DNA of 64,000 nt from an uncultured Eggerthellaceae bacterium. Lineage in GTDB: Bacteria > Actinomycetota > Coriobacteriia > Coriobacteriales > Eggerthellaceae. The stretch covers positions 1 through 64,000 of the forward strand of contig CAUEBO010000006.1 of assembly GCA_958454405.1 (NCBI GenBank). Direction: 5' to 3'. The notes beneath the pieces were generated by a model. That model did no database searches. It was not told the origin of the DNA and saw only the letters and a program-made list of their open reading frames with translations. Shown one piece after another: positions 52,185 through 59,027 of the stretch. Made by a program: the position numbers and the translations under genes. How positions within the stretch are numbered: position 1 is the stretch's first letter; the number at the start of each line of letters is the position of its first letter.

Positions 52185-52651
52185 ATGCAAAGATTGTACC
52201 CCCCCCCGCAGGATTCGTTGCGCCCTTCGCGGGCCGCAGCATCCCTGACGGATGGCTGGCCTGCGACGGGTCGGCCGTGTCCCGGTCCGAGTACCCCGAG
52301 CTGTTCGCTGCCATCGGCACGGCCTACGGCGCGGGGGACGGATCGACCACGTTTTGCCTGCCAGAGCTCCGCGCTCGATTCGTTCTCGGCGTGGACGCCA
52401 ACCACCCCCTCGCCTCAATGGCGGGCGAGTACGAGCATGCCCTGACCGAGGACGAGGGGCCCGAGCACATCCACACGGCGGTCGGGGGAAACCTCAACTG
52501 GGTAGGTGGAGGCGCATCGGGCACGCCCGCCTATGCAGGCGGATCGGACTCGTACCGAGTCAACCGCATGGCACCGTCTGGCAAGGGCAAACCCCACAAC
52601 AACATGCCGCCGTACACGGCGATGCGGTACGCGATAAGCACAGGCCAGTAA
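52185..52651 (+). CDS. Phase-variable tail collar protein, out of frame (OFF)
   Basis: ATG with leader AAGGAGTTAGACC starts MQRLYPPP, but with C9 (52,199-52,207) the frame runs into an 86-residue nonsense product. One more C gives PPPAGFVAPFAGRSIPDGWL and the classic tail collar sequence CDGSAVSRSEYPELFAAIGT, ending GKPHNNMPPYTAMRY, about 155 residues in all. The intact collar domain in the shifted frame shows that the gene is functional but switched off in this sequence. Confidence 0.82.
52199..52207 (+). repeat. C9 homopolymer
   Basis: Nine C; 10 would put the collar domain in frame. Confidence 0.85.
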
Positions 52652-52672
52652 ACCAAGCAGTGAGGAGCAAAG

Positions 52673-53066
52673 ATGCAATCAATCTACCCCCCCCCCCCCC
52701 GAACTCAATGAGGTCTTAGAGAGGACGGAAGATTTGGAGGCCGCGATGGCCGTGCAGGAGGTCGGCGGCTGGCGCGTGAGGCGCTACCCAGGTGGGTTCT
52801 GCGAGCTGTCGTCCACTGTGGTCGTCGGGAGCAGCGAGCCGATAGGCTCGTGGAACGGGTTGTACTTCCACGTGTTCCAAGCGTCGTTCCCGGTCGTGTT
52901 CTCCGAGCCTCCGGCGATGTGGGTGTCGGGGAAGGTGGGGACCGGCTTGACCTTGGCGGGAGAGACGGTGCCGGGAACGGCCGCCGCGCAGCTCAACCTG
53001 TTCAGCACGCACGGATCGGGAGCGAAGGCGACATACAACGTGCTCGCCATGGGTCGTCTGGCATAG
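52673..53066 (+). CDS. Phase-variable tail tip protein, out of frame (OFF)
   Basis: ATG after TGAGGAGCAAAG starts MQSIYPPPP, but with C14 (52,687-52,700) a stop follows within four codons. With 13 C it reads PPPPELNEVLERTEDLEAAM and continues 118 residues or so to 53,066, through VQEVGGWRVRRYPGGFCELS. The short coiled start LNEVLER is shared with the next cassette. Confidence 0.78.
52687..52700 (+). repeat. C14 homopolymer
   Basis: Fourteen C, the longest tract in the window; 13 would open the frame. Confidence 0.85.
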
Positions 53067-53086
53067 GCGAGCAGAGAGGATTGGCA

Positions 53087-53434
53087 ATGATACAGATCTA
53101 CCCCCCCCCCTCATTAAATGAGGTCTTGAATAGATTGTCGGAGGTCGAAGCGGAGCTTGAATCCCGCCCCGTGGTCGTCGGCGGCACCGTCCCGGCGGTG
53201 GACGTGGCGAGCGGGGGCTACCGCGCCGTCACATTTGATTTCGGCGTGGAGTTCCGCGAGCTGCTGAGCCTGACTGCGACCGTCACATCAACCAACGGGC
53301 ACAACTCGCCCACGCGCCCCACGATGACGGTTGGTGCCAACGCCGACAACGCGACGGGCTACGCGATCATCGCCAACGGCACGGGGACTACGTACAAGTG
53401 CGGATTGTCGTGGACGGCGGTCGGGTACTTGTGA
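53087..53434 (+). CDS. Phase-variable tail tip protein, in frame (ON)
   Basis: 115 residues starting MIQIYPPPSLNEVLNRLSEV; C10 at 53,101-53,110 keeps the frame. The body is strand-rich with YRAVTFDFGVEFRELLSLTA. GAGAGGATTGGCA precedes the ATG. Last member of the array; the lysis genes follow. Confidence 0.75.
   Translation: MIQIYPPPSLNEVLNRLSEVEAELESRPVVVGGTVPAVDVASGGYRAVTFDFGVEFRELLSLTATVTSTNGHNSPTRPTMTVGANADNATGYAIIANGTGTTYKCGLSWTAVGYL
53101..53110 (+). repeat. C10 homopolymer
   Basis: Ten C; the frame is open at this length. Confidence 0.85.
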
Positions 53435-53475
53435 CGCGACATGCAGGATAGATTGCACCCGAGGAGGTGATTTGG

Positions 53476-53805
53476 TTGGGATTGGACGCAACATGGGCGC
53501 TGAGGGACGTGTGCTACCTGCTGTTCGGCATCGGCAGCTTCGCTGGCGTCATGTACGCGATCTTCTCGGGCCGCAGAAAGTCCACTGGCGACGAGCGCGA
53601 GCGCATCGTGCGGATCGACGCCAACGTGAGCGAGACGCGAAGCGACGTGAGCGAGATCAAGGCGGACATACGGGCGGTGGACAGGAGCCTGAACGAGGTC
53701 ACCTCGCGGGTGGCCGTGCTTGAGAGCAACTGCAAGAAGGCGCACGAGCGGCTGGACAGGCACTCGGAGCGGTTGGACGACTTGGAGAAAGGTAAACAGC
53801 TATGA
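53476..53805 (+). CDS. XhlA-like membrane/coiled-coil lysis accessory protein
   Basis: About 109 residues: one hydrophobic helix (VCYLLFGIGSFAGVMYAIF) then a heptad coiled coil (SEIKADIRAVDRSLNEVTSR). TTG at 53,476 sits eight bases after GGAGG; a GTG nine bases upstream is an alternative. Placed just before the holin. Confidence 0.65.
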   Translation: MGLDATWALRDVCYLLFGIGSFAGVMYAIFSGRRKSTGDERERIVRIDANVSETRSDVSEIKADIRAVDRSLNEVTSRVAVLESNCKKAHERLDRHSERLDDLEKGKQL

Positions 53806-54032
53806 ACGACAACATCAAGAAATGGGCCAAGGCGGCGGGCGTGCGTGCGGTGAAGACGGGGGCGCAGACCGCTGTGGCCATGATCCCGGTGGGCGCATCC
53901 ATCAGCGAGGTAGGGTGGGCCGGCGTGGCGGGAACCGCTGCGCTGGCCATGGTGGTGAGCCTGCTCACGAGCCTGGCGGGCGTGCCTGAGGTCGAGGACG
54001 GCGCGAGCGTCGCCAAGCTGGGCAATGAGTAA
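53802..54032 (+). CDS. Holin, r1t-like
   Basis: 76 residues forming membrane lesions that release the endolysin. The pattern RAVKTGAQTAVAMIPVGASI then GWAGVAGTAALAMVVSLLTS and a GVPEVED end matches the r1t holin family, with two membrane helices. Confidence 0.88.
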   Translation: MNDNIKKWAKAAGVRAVKTGAQTAVAMIPVGASISEVGWAGVAGTAALAMVVSLLTSLAGVPEVEDGASVAKLGNE

Positions 54033-54288
54033 GTACCGCGATATCGCGACCGTCGCCGCGCTCTACCTGGCGCTGGTCGCCGGCGCCTGCATCTGCCTGG
54101 CGGTCCAGTCGCAGCCGACCGGCTGTGAGACGGGCACGCAGGCCGAGGCGTGGAAGGTGGACGACCGTCCGCTGCTCAACGCCGAGCAGATGGCGCAGGC
54201 GAGGGACGGAGGCGCGGTGGCGTTTGAGTGCGCCGGCAAGAGCTACGTAGTGGCGGGCATTCCCGCCGAATACACGAGAGAGGACTAG
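54025..54288 (+). CDS. Small secreted or membrane lysis-region protein
   Basis: 87 residues with an N-terminal hydrophobic segment VAALYLALVAGACICLAVQ and a short outside part. Overlaps the holin gene. Could assist lysis or act on the cell surface; no family recognised. Confidence 0.6.
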   Translation: MSKYRDIATVAALYLALVAGACICLAVQSQPTGCETGTQAEAWKVDDRPLLNAEQMAQARDGGAVAFECAGKSYVVAGIPAEYTRED

Positions 54289-54291
54289 CTA

Positions 54292-54414
54292 ATGGACGAG
54301 AAGGGCCACGCGGAGGAGTACGCGCTGCTCAAGCAGGCGCAGGAGGCGGGCCGCACCGACGGCGACGGCCCGGAAGACGTGGCGGAGATCGAGGTGATCG
54401 AAGATGGCGAATAG
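54292..54414 (+). CDS. 40-residue acidic protein
   Basis: MDEKGHAEEYALLKQAQEAG and an acidic end. It overlaps the endolysin start by 11 bases. Kept because it fills an otherwise empty gap in a tight operon, with only a weak ribosome site. Confidence 0.4.
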   Translation: MDEKGHAEEYALLKQAQEAGRTDGDGPEDVAEIEVIEDGE

Positions 54415-55324
54415 CGCATCCTCCGTCCTCGCGGTCGCGCGCGGGGAGATCGGGTACTCGCGATGGGACGATCCCGAGGCGGGCACCAAGTACGGGCGCT
54501 GGTACGAGGCGGCCATCGACCGCGATCCCGGAAACTACGACTTCGGCGCGAGCGGCGTGCCGTACTGCGCCATGTTCGTGAGCTGGGTGTTTGCGCAATC
54601 GGGCGCATCCTGCGCCGGCATCCCCGGAGCCTACTGTCCCTCCATCCTCGCAATCGGCAAGTCCAAGGGACGCCTGGTTCCGGCATCCGCCGCCGTCCCC
54701 GGCGACGTGGTGCTGTTCGACTGGGGCGGCGACGGCGTGAGCGACCACGTTGGAATCGTCGAGATCAACAAGGGCGGCTACTTGCAGACCGTCGAGGGCA
54801 ACACCAACAACGGATGCGTCGCGCGGCGCACGCGCGCGTACTCCACGGTGTCGGGGGTGATCCGTCCCGCCTACGACGGGTCGGCCAAGCCCTCCGGCGG
54901 CTCGTCGGGCGGCACGTCCTCCGGCTCCGCTGGCGGCTCCTCCATCGCCGACGTGCAGCGGTGGTGCAATGACAACTACGGCGCCGGCCAAAAGGTTGAC
55001 GGCATCAACGGCCCCAAGACTAAGCGCGGGCTCGTGCTGGGGCTCCAGACCGAGCTCAACAAGCAGTACGGCAGGGGGCTTGCCGTTGACGGCATCTGCG
55101 GCTCCAAGACCAAGGCAGCCTGCGTCAACGTGCGGCGCAACGCATCAGGCAACATCACGCGCGTGCTCCAGGGCGCTCTCATCTGCCTGGGCTACGACAC
55201 GGGCGGGTTCGACGGCGATTTCGGCTCCAATACCGAGAGCGCGGTGCGTGCGTACCAGCGCGCACGCGGCTTGAGCGTCGACGGGGTGGCAGGCCCAAAC
55301 ACGTTCGCTGCGCTGCTCGGCTAA
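54404..55324 (+). CDS. Endolysin: CHAP amidase/endopeptidase with peptidoglycan-binding repeats
   Basis: 306 residues that cut host peptidoglycan at the end of infection. The CHAP domain (about 1-155) shows VPYCAMFVSWVFAQSG with the catalytic Cys, SDHVGIVEI with His, and QTVEGNTNNGC with the Asn. A Gly/Ser linker follows. Residues ~190-306 hold peptidoglycan-binding units (GYDTGGFDGDFGSNTESAVR, GVAGPNTFAALLG). Confidence 0.93.
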   Translation: MANSASSVLAVARGEIGYSRWDDPEAGTKYGRWYEAAIDRDPGNYDFGASGVPYCAMFVSWVFAQSGASCAGIPGAYCPSILAIGKSKGRLVPASAAVPGDVVLFDWGGDGVSDHVGIVEINKGGYLQTVEGNTNNGCVARRTRAYSTVSGVIRPAYDGSAKPSGGSSGGTSSGSAGGSSIADVQRWCNDNYGAGQKVDGINGPKTKRGLVLGLQTELNKQYGRGLAVDGICGSKTKAACVNVRRNASGNITRVLQGALICLGYDTGGFDGDFGSNTESAVRAYQRARGLSVDGVAGPNTFAALLG

Positions 55325-55327
55325 ACG

Positions 55328-55337
55328 TGGTATAATC
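55328..55337 (+). promoter_or_regulatory. Extended -10 promoter candidate after the endolysin
   Basis: TGGTATAAT with an upstream C lies just after the endolysin stop. A second weaker candidate is TTGCGT-17 bases-TATCAT (55,386-55,414). Either could drive the small transcript described next. Confidence 0.45.
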
Positions 55338-55356
55338 GCCTCATCGTTGCATCTTC

Positions 55357-55388
55357 CCCGGCCCGCCTCCCTCATGGGGGGCGGGTTG
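55357..55388 (+). terminator. GC-rich hairpin after the endolysin
   Basis: CCCGCCTCCC and GGGGGGCGGG pair (one G-U) around TCAT; the T content after it is modest. Probably terminates the lysis operon at least in part. Confidence 0.55.
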
Positions 55389-55424
55389 CGTTTCGGGGCT
55401 GACCGGCGTATCATAGCAGCCGTA

Positions 55425-55457
55425 GTCGCCGATCAAGAGATCGGCGGGGGTTGAAAC
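55425..55457 (+). CRISPR. Solitary type I-C-like CRISPR repeat (no array, no cas genes)
   Basis: The 33-base element begins GTCGCC and ends GGGGTTGAAAC. An 8-bp perfect stem (CGCCGATC, AAGA loop, GATCGGCG) sits two bases in. Type I-C repeats are 32 bases or so, begin GTCGC, have a 7-bp or so stem at the same place and end TGGATTGAAAC or -T, so termini, fold and handle all agree. A looser second copy-like segment with hairpin follows at 55,465-55,501, then a terminator. Possible phage RNA that mimics crRNA; no spacer-repeat array is seen. Confidence 0.5.
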
Positions 55458-55500
55458 ATCCGATGTCGGCGCTTGCGCTGGCGCAAGGGTTTCACCGAAA

Positions 55501-55537
55501 CGAAAAGCGCACCCATAGCAGGTGCGCTTTTCGTTTT
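55501..55537. terminator. Strong bidirectional terminator
   Basis: CGAAAAGCGCACC (55,501-55,513) pairs perfectly with GGTGCGCTTTTCG (55,521-55,533); T and A runs lie on the two sides, so it can stop transcription both ways, between the rightward small RNA and the leftward island. Confidence 0.88.
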
Positions 55538-55548
55538 CCTGCGGTCGT

Positions 55549-55740
55549 TTAGAGCTTTGCCGCTATCGACAGAAGCTCCTCGATGGTTATGCAGTCGTTT
55601 GACGAGCCGTCGCGGCCACCGAACGTCATGTTTATCATGCTGTCGCCGTTGGAAAACGTCACGCTCACCAGCACGTTCTCATCGTTGCCCAGCACGTCTT
55701 CCTCGCCCGCGCAGATCGTCATTTCCAGGGTCTTCTTCAT
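55549..55740 (-). CDS. Small phage protein
   Basis: 63 residues, MKKTLEMTICAGEEDVLGND at the start; acidic strands by eye. GAGGAAACG precedes the ATG. Last gene of the right-end leftward island. Confidence 0.5.
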   Translation of the reverse strand: MKKTLEMTICAGEEDVLGNDENVLVSVTFSNGDSMINMTFGGRDGSSNDCITIEELLSIAAKL

Positions 55741-55834
55741 CGTTTCCTCCGTATCGTCGGTTGCGTCTCGCTACCAGTCAAGCGCCGCCGCTACGGTGCG
55801 GCCATTGTACCATGCGCTCCCGCTCATGCAGCCT

Positions 55835-56095
55835 CTACGATCCTGCCCTCCCGAACCTCAGCGTCGCCGAGATTATCTCCCCGTCGTCGTCAGAGAGCGA
55901 CAGCGATATTTCATTTCTCGCGCAAAACTCCATGTCGGGGCCGTATTCGCTCGATTTGATCTCGTCAAGCTGCCGGTACAGCGTGCGCCAGAACTCATTC
56001 GTGGCGTCGTAAGGGTAGCTCCTGATCTTCGTGACGCCCCTCCTTCCGTTGATCTCCAGCACGCTCTCGTAATTCTTGCTGACGATGCCTTCCAT
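55835..56095 (-). CDS. Small phage protein
   Basis: 86 residues from MEGIVSKNYESVLEINGRRG, with AAAGGAGAACAGA before the ATG. No family recognised. Confidence 0.55.
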   Translation of the reverse strand: MEGIVSKNYESVLEINGRRGVTKIRSYPYDATNEFWRTLYRQLDEIKSSEYGPDMEFCARNEISLSLSDDDGEIISATLRFGRAGS

Positions 56096-56114
56096 TCTGT
56101 TCTCCTTTCGTTTG

Positions 56115-56132
56115 CCCCGCCGAAGCGGGGCG
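56115..56132 (-). terminator. Hairpin shared with the 30.7 kb island
   Basis: GCCCCGC / GCGGGGC around CGAA, nearly the same as 30,747-30,766. Separates two leftward genes. Confidence 0.5.
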
Positions 56133-56143
56133 CATGCTGCTGA

Positions 56144-56434
56144 CTACAGTGCTGATTGGTATTCCGGGTTATTGAGCTTGTCGCCGAAGTCCCGCGCATC
56201 GGCTCCGTTCGAAAGCGCATCGAATACGCTCTTTGCCTCGGCGCAGGTCGCGCACTCGAAAGCGAACCTCCATTCTTTCCCTTCCTTCGGCCCGAAACGG
56301 CGGCCAAAGCTGCGTGTTGCCGGCTTGTATATCGCCGCTACGTAAACCTTTTGGGCCAACCTGAAATCCCTGCTCCAGTCCTCGATCTGGATTCCATAGC
56401 CTTCGGGCGTCTTCCCTCGTTCAACGATCTCCAT
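56144..56434 (-). CDS. Small phage protein with conserved leader
   Basis: 96 residues from MEIVERGKTPEGYGIQIEDW. Contains KEWRFAFECATCAEAKSVFD. The ATG follows ACAGGAGGATTGCACC, the leader form also used by the second recombinase. Longer in-frame upstream starts lack a ribosome site. Confidence 0.55.
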   Translation of the reverse strand: MEIVERGKTPEGYGIQIEDWSRDFRLAQKVYVAAIYKPATRSFGRRFGPKEGKEWRFAFECATCAEAKSVFDALSNGADARDFGDKLNNPEYQSAL

Positions 56435-56500
56435 GGTGCAATCCTCCTGTCTCGTTTGTGGTAAGGGCATCCTTTCATCTGCCACGACTGAGCGCGGCGC
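56435..56500 (-). promoter_or_regulatory. Conserved 5' leader (copy 2)
   Basis: Minus-strand sequence GGCAGATGAAAGGATGCCC then TACC, CAGGAGGATTGCACC and ATG matches the leader at 58,584-58,660 over most positions. GTGG and CCAC can close a hairpin around it. Confidence 0.5.
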
Positions 56501-56508
56501 TTGCGTCC

Positions 56509-57000
56509 CTAGTCCCACTTGCGCGATTCGCAGTGCGTCGTCCACTCAGCCTTGGCGTCTGCAAGCGCCTGCACGGGGTCGGCCCCATCCTTGACGGCCT
56601 TGATTCCCTTGCGGCCGGCCGCCGACTTGGCGTAGTTGCTCGCGTACGACATGCCTTCGAGGGCCATGTAAGCCTCCGCCTCGGGGTACCCTTCGGGCTT
56701 CTCCGGCTCGGCCGCGAGGGCCGCATAGTCCTCGCGCTCGATGGCGTGCTCGCGACGCTGCTCCCAAGCCTCCATCGCACGGCGGTACTCGCGCATCGCT
56801 TCGATGCCAGGTATGGCGTCGATGCGGGCCTCGCGCTCCTGCTCGATGCGCTCCTGCTCCTTGAGGCAGGCGACTATCTCAGGCTTGGCGGCCTTGATGG
56901 CGGCTACCTCGGCATCGGTCGTGCCCTTCGGCAGCATCGCCTGAATCTGGTCGTCGTTAAGCCTGATGCTGTACTTCCCGATCATTTCCTCTGCGTTCAT
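56509..57000 (-). CDS. Acidic helical phage protein
   Basis: 163 residues: IRLNDDQIQAMLPKGTTDAE, then a charged coiled-coil stretch (IVACLKEQERIEQEREARID) and a C-terminal SNYAKSAAGRKGIKAVKDGA part. First gene leftward from the operator array, so probably under control of the adjacent XRE protein. Confidence 0.6.
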   Translation of the reverse strand: MNAEEMIGKYSIRLNDDQIQAMLPKGTTDAEVAAIKAAKPEIVACLKEQERIEQEREARIDAIPGIEAMREYRRAMEAWEQRREHAIEREDYAALAAEPEKPEGYPEAEAYMALEGMSYASNYAKSAAGRKGIKAVKDGADPVQALADAKAEWTTHCESRKWD

Positions 57001-57021
57001 TTCGTCTCCTTCGATTGATTT

Positions 57022-57136
57022 AACTTACAGGTTTATAATACTGCTGCATATATCAACTTACAAGTTTATATGATGCTCTCCACAAAACATACACTTATAG
57101 GTTTATATAAACGGTGTTAAACTAAACCGGTAAGTT
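57022..57136. promoter_or_regulatory. Four-copy operator array for the 57.1 kb XRE regulator
   Basis: The 13-base site AACTTAYARGTTT (or near form) occurs at 57,022, 57,055 and 57,092 in one direction and at 57,124-57,136 inverted. Spacing is 32-37 bases, about three helical turns. Each copy is itself partly palindromic. The region separates two divergent genes and is AT-rich. Confidence 0.75.
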
Positions 57137-57147
57137 AAGGAGGGCGT

Positions 57148-57363
57148 ATGGACGCATTGCAGGCGGTAACGTACATGATGGCGCGCACGGGCACCAAGCC
57201 GGCCGATCTTGCGAGGGCTACGGGCAAGTCCCCGCAGAACATAAGCAAGCTCGTTAACCGCAAGGTGGACGACATGCGCGTGTCAAACCTCGCCCAGGTC
57301 GCAGGTGCCATGGGCTACAAGCTCAAGCTGACCGACGGCGAGGAGGACATCGACCTTGGCTAG
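57148..57363 (+). CDS. Small XRE-family HTH regulator (paralogue of 32.6 kb gene)
   Basis: 71 residues; HTH in KPADLARATGKSPQNISKLV, end block VAGAMGYKLKLTDGEEDIDL. TAAGGAGGG precedes the ATG. It faces right, away from the leftward island it probably controls and from its own operator array. Its stop overlaps the end of the convergent recombinase gene. Confidence 0.82.
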   Translation: MDALQAVTYMMARTGTKPADLARATGKSPQNISKLVNRKVDDMRVSNLAQVAGAMGYKLKLTDGEEDIDLG

Positions 57364-58583
57364 GCGAACCTCCCGTGCTCGTCCCTCTTGCGCCCGCCTC
57401 CGGACACGCACCCGCAATCCGTCGCCAGCCCTGATTTGAGGCGCGTTGCGTAGACTTCAACCTTGTTCCCGCATTTGCATTCACACAGCCAGATGCGATG
57501 GTGGTTCTTATCCACTCGGACGACCTCTATAGTTTTCAACAGGCCGAACCTGCGGCCCTTGATGTTGTGCTTGTAGCGCATCGCCCTCAGCTTTTTCTTC
57601 GACGGAGGCGCGGGCTTCAGTTTCGACGGCTTGCGATGCCGTATCCTTTTCGCCGACCTCCACGCCTCGATCTTCTTCCCGATTTCCGCGAAGCTCTTTT
57701 CGTCGATGAGCGCCGGCATGCCGTCCGGTATGGTCACGTCGCTGTAGCGGTATTCGCCGATGAACCTCCTGTCCTGCGCGAGGCGAGCTATCCGATCAGC
57801 GTTGAACTTCCTGCCTCGCTTGTCAACGATTCCAACCATCAGAGATTCGACCTCATCAGGCGTTTTCCCATCGTGGAGGCGGTCTAGCATCCGCCTCATC
57901 TCGCGGGAAAACGGGATGTCGAACACGAACGTCCCATCGACGCCGCGCTTGTATCCGGGGAAGTACACCCCGTTTGTCTTGCACTCCTTCGCATGCTTGT
58001 GCATGTATTCTGTGGTGCGGTCTGACAACTGGGCCGAGAAGAATGCGGCTGCTGCATCCAGGTTCTTCTCGACCAGCGTCCCGATCGCCCCTTCGGGTAT
58101 CTGCTCGGTCGCCGACAGGACGCGGACGCCGCATTTTTGCAGGATGTACTTGTAGTAATCGGCGTCGTATGCGCCGCGTGAGAACCTGTCGAACTTGTAC
58201 ACGACGACATAGGCGGCCTTGCGCCCCTTCGGCACGCCGGGGACCTTTCGCGCCCTGATCGCGGAGATGGCGAGCTGGAATTCCGGCCTTCGGTCGTTGG
58301 TTCCCGTCCTGCCCTCGTCGCCGTACACCTCGGCGATGGCCGTGCCCGCTTCCTGGCAATGCCTGAATATCACTTCGAGCTGCACCTCGGTCGAGCTCTC
58401 GTTCTGCTGGGACGATGAGAAGCGCGTGTAGCCAATCGCTATGGTTTCGGCTTGCTCGATGCGCTTGCAGTAAGCGTCATCCTTGAGCATGTATATTCTT
58501 CTTCGACCGTCTGCTTGTCGCTCGTACATCACCGTGCCGATTTCGGTTTCCAGCAGCACGCCGGATTCGATGGCATTCTCCAT
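57360..58583 (-). CDS. Second serine recombinase with N-terminal extension
   Basis: About 407 residues. A 50-residue extension precedes the resolvase domain AIGYTRFSSSQQNESSTEVQ with the nucleophile Ser near 56; VVYKFDRFSRGAYDADYYKY holds further active-site residues. The recombinase domain is shorter than in the left integrase, and a CECKCGNKVEVY zinc-ribbon unit ends the protein. ATG at 58,583 follows GGCAGGAGGATTGTACC. Role uncertain: accessory excision enzyme, invertase, or relic of another element. Confidence 0.85.
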   Translation of the reverse strand: MENAIESGVLLETEIGTVMYERQADGRRRIYMLKDDAYCKRIEQAETIAIGYTRFSSSQQNESSTEVQLEVIFRHCQEAGTAIAEVYGDEGRTGTNDRRPEFQLAISAIRARKVPGVPKGRKAAYVVVYKFDRFSRGAYDADYYKYILQKCGVRVLSATEQIPEGAIGTLVEKNLDAAAAFFSAQLSDRTTEYMHKHAKECKTNGVYFPGYKRGVDGTFVFDIPFSREMRRMLDRLHDGKTPDEVESLMVGIVDKRGRKFNADRIARLAQDRRFIGEYRYSDVTIPDGMPALIDEKSFAEIGKKIEAWRSAKRIRHRKPSKLKPAPPSKKKLRAMRYKHNIKGRRFGLLKTIEVVRVDKNHHRIWLCECKCGNKVEVYATRLKSGLATDCGCVSGGGRKRDEHGRFA

Positions 58584-58660
58584 GGTACAATCCTCCTGCC
58601 TCTTGATGGGGTAGGAGCCTCCGTCATCTGCCCGGATTGCACGGAGGCTCCGTTTGACTT
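58584..58660 (-). promoter_or_regulatory. Conserved 5' leader with hairpin (copy 1)
   Basis: GGAGCCTCCGT (58,614-58,624) and its partner (58,641-58,651) form a perfect 11-bp stem upstream of the second recombinase, followed by GGCAGGAGGATTGTACC and ATG. The same pattern precedes three other leftward genes. Confidence 0.55.
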
Positions 58661-58674
58661 GGCACGGCTTGACC

Positions 58675-58950
58675 TCACTCGTGTATTTCGTCGCGCAGCA
58701 CTTCCGTTGCTTCAAAAAGCTCGTTCTCTACTTCAAATAAAATCCGGGACATGCCGTCTATGGCCGTGTCCGGCGCTGTGTCGCGCAACTCGATCGCAAC
58801 GGCATCGCAGCAATTGCGAACGACGGATAACTTTGCAATCATGGCGTCGATGCATGGTGCGACGCGCCCTATCGGGTTGCGCGGCGAGGACTGGAAATAG
58901 TGCGGAAGTGCGAGGTTGCGACTGTTCTTTTCCTTCTGATTCTTCGCCAT
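58675..58950 (-). CDS. Small phage protein near the right end
   Basis: 91 residues, basic start (MAKNQKEKNSRNLALPHYF) and helical body with VENELFEATEVLRDEIHE. ATG follows GAGAAGGAGATCATACC, again the shared leader ending. It could be a directionality factor by size and place, but no such family is recognised. Confidence 0.5.
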   Translation of the reverse strand: MAKNQKEKNSRNLALPHYFQSSPRNPIGRVAPCIDAMIAKLSVVRNCCDAVAIELRDTAPDTAIDGMSRILFEVENELFEATEVLRDEIHE

Positions 58951-59027
58951 GGTATGATCTCCTTCTCGTGTTTGCTTCGAGCCCGGACGGGTTGCCTAAG
59001 CTCGTAATACGATCATCGAAACGCATA

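Noticed and set aside
51672..53110. Homopolymer differences as sequencing errors
   Set aside because: Error is possible for single lengths. It cannot explain why four neighbouring genes share the same start with a tract at the same codon. The array stands, but the ON/OFF calls stay provisional.
49495..53434. Tail variation by a DNA invertase or a diversity-generating retroelement
   Set aside because: A second serine recombinase made inversion worth considering, but I saw no inverted repeats flanking the tail cassettes. No reverse transcriptase or template repeat was seen either. The homopolymer tracts explain the pattern.
55425..55501. A working CRISPR array
   Set aside because: Only one good repeat is present, the second segment is loose, there is no unique spacer between equal repeats and no cas gene. 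Reported as a solitary repeat only.
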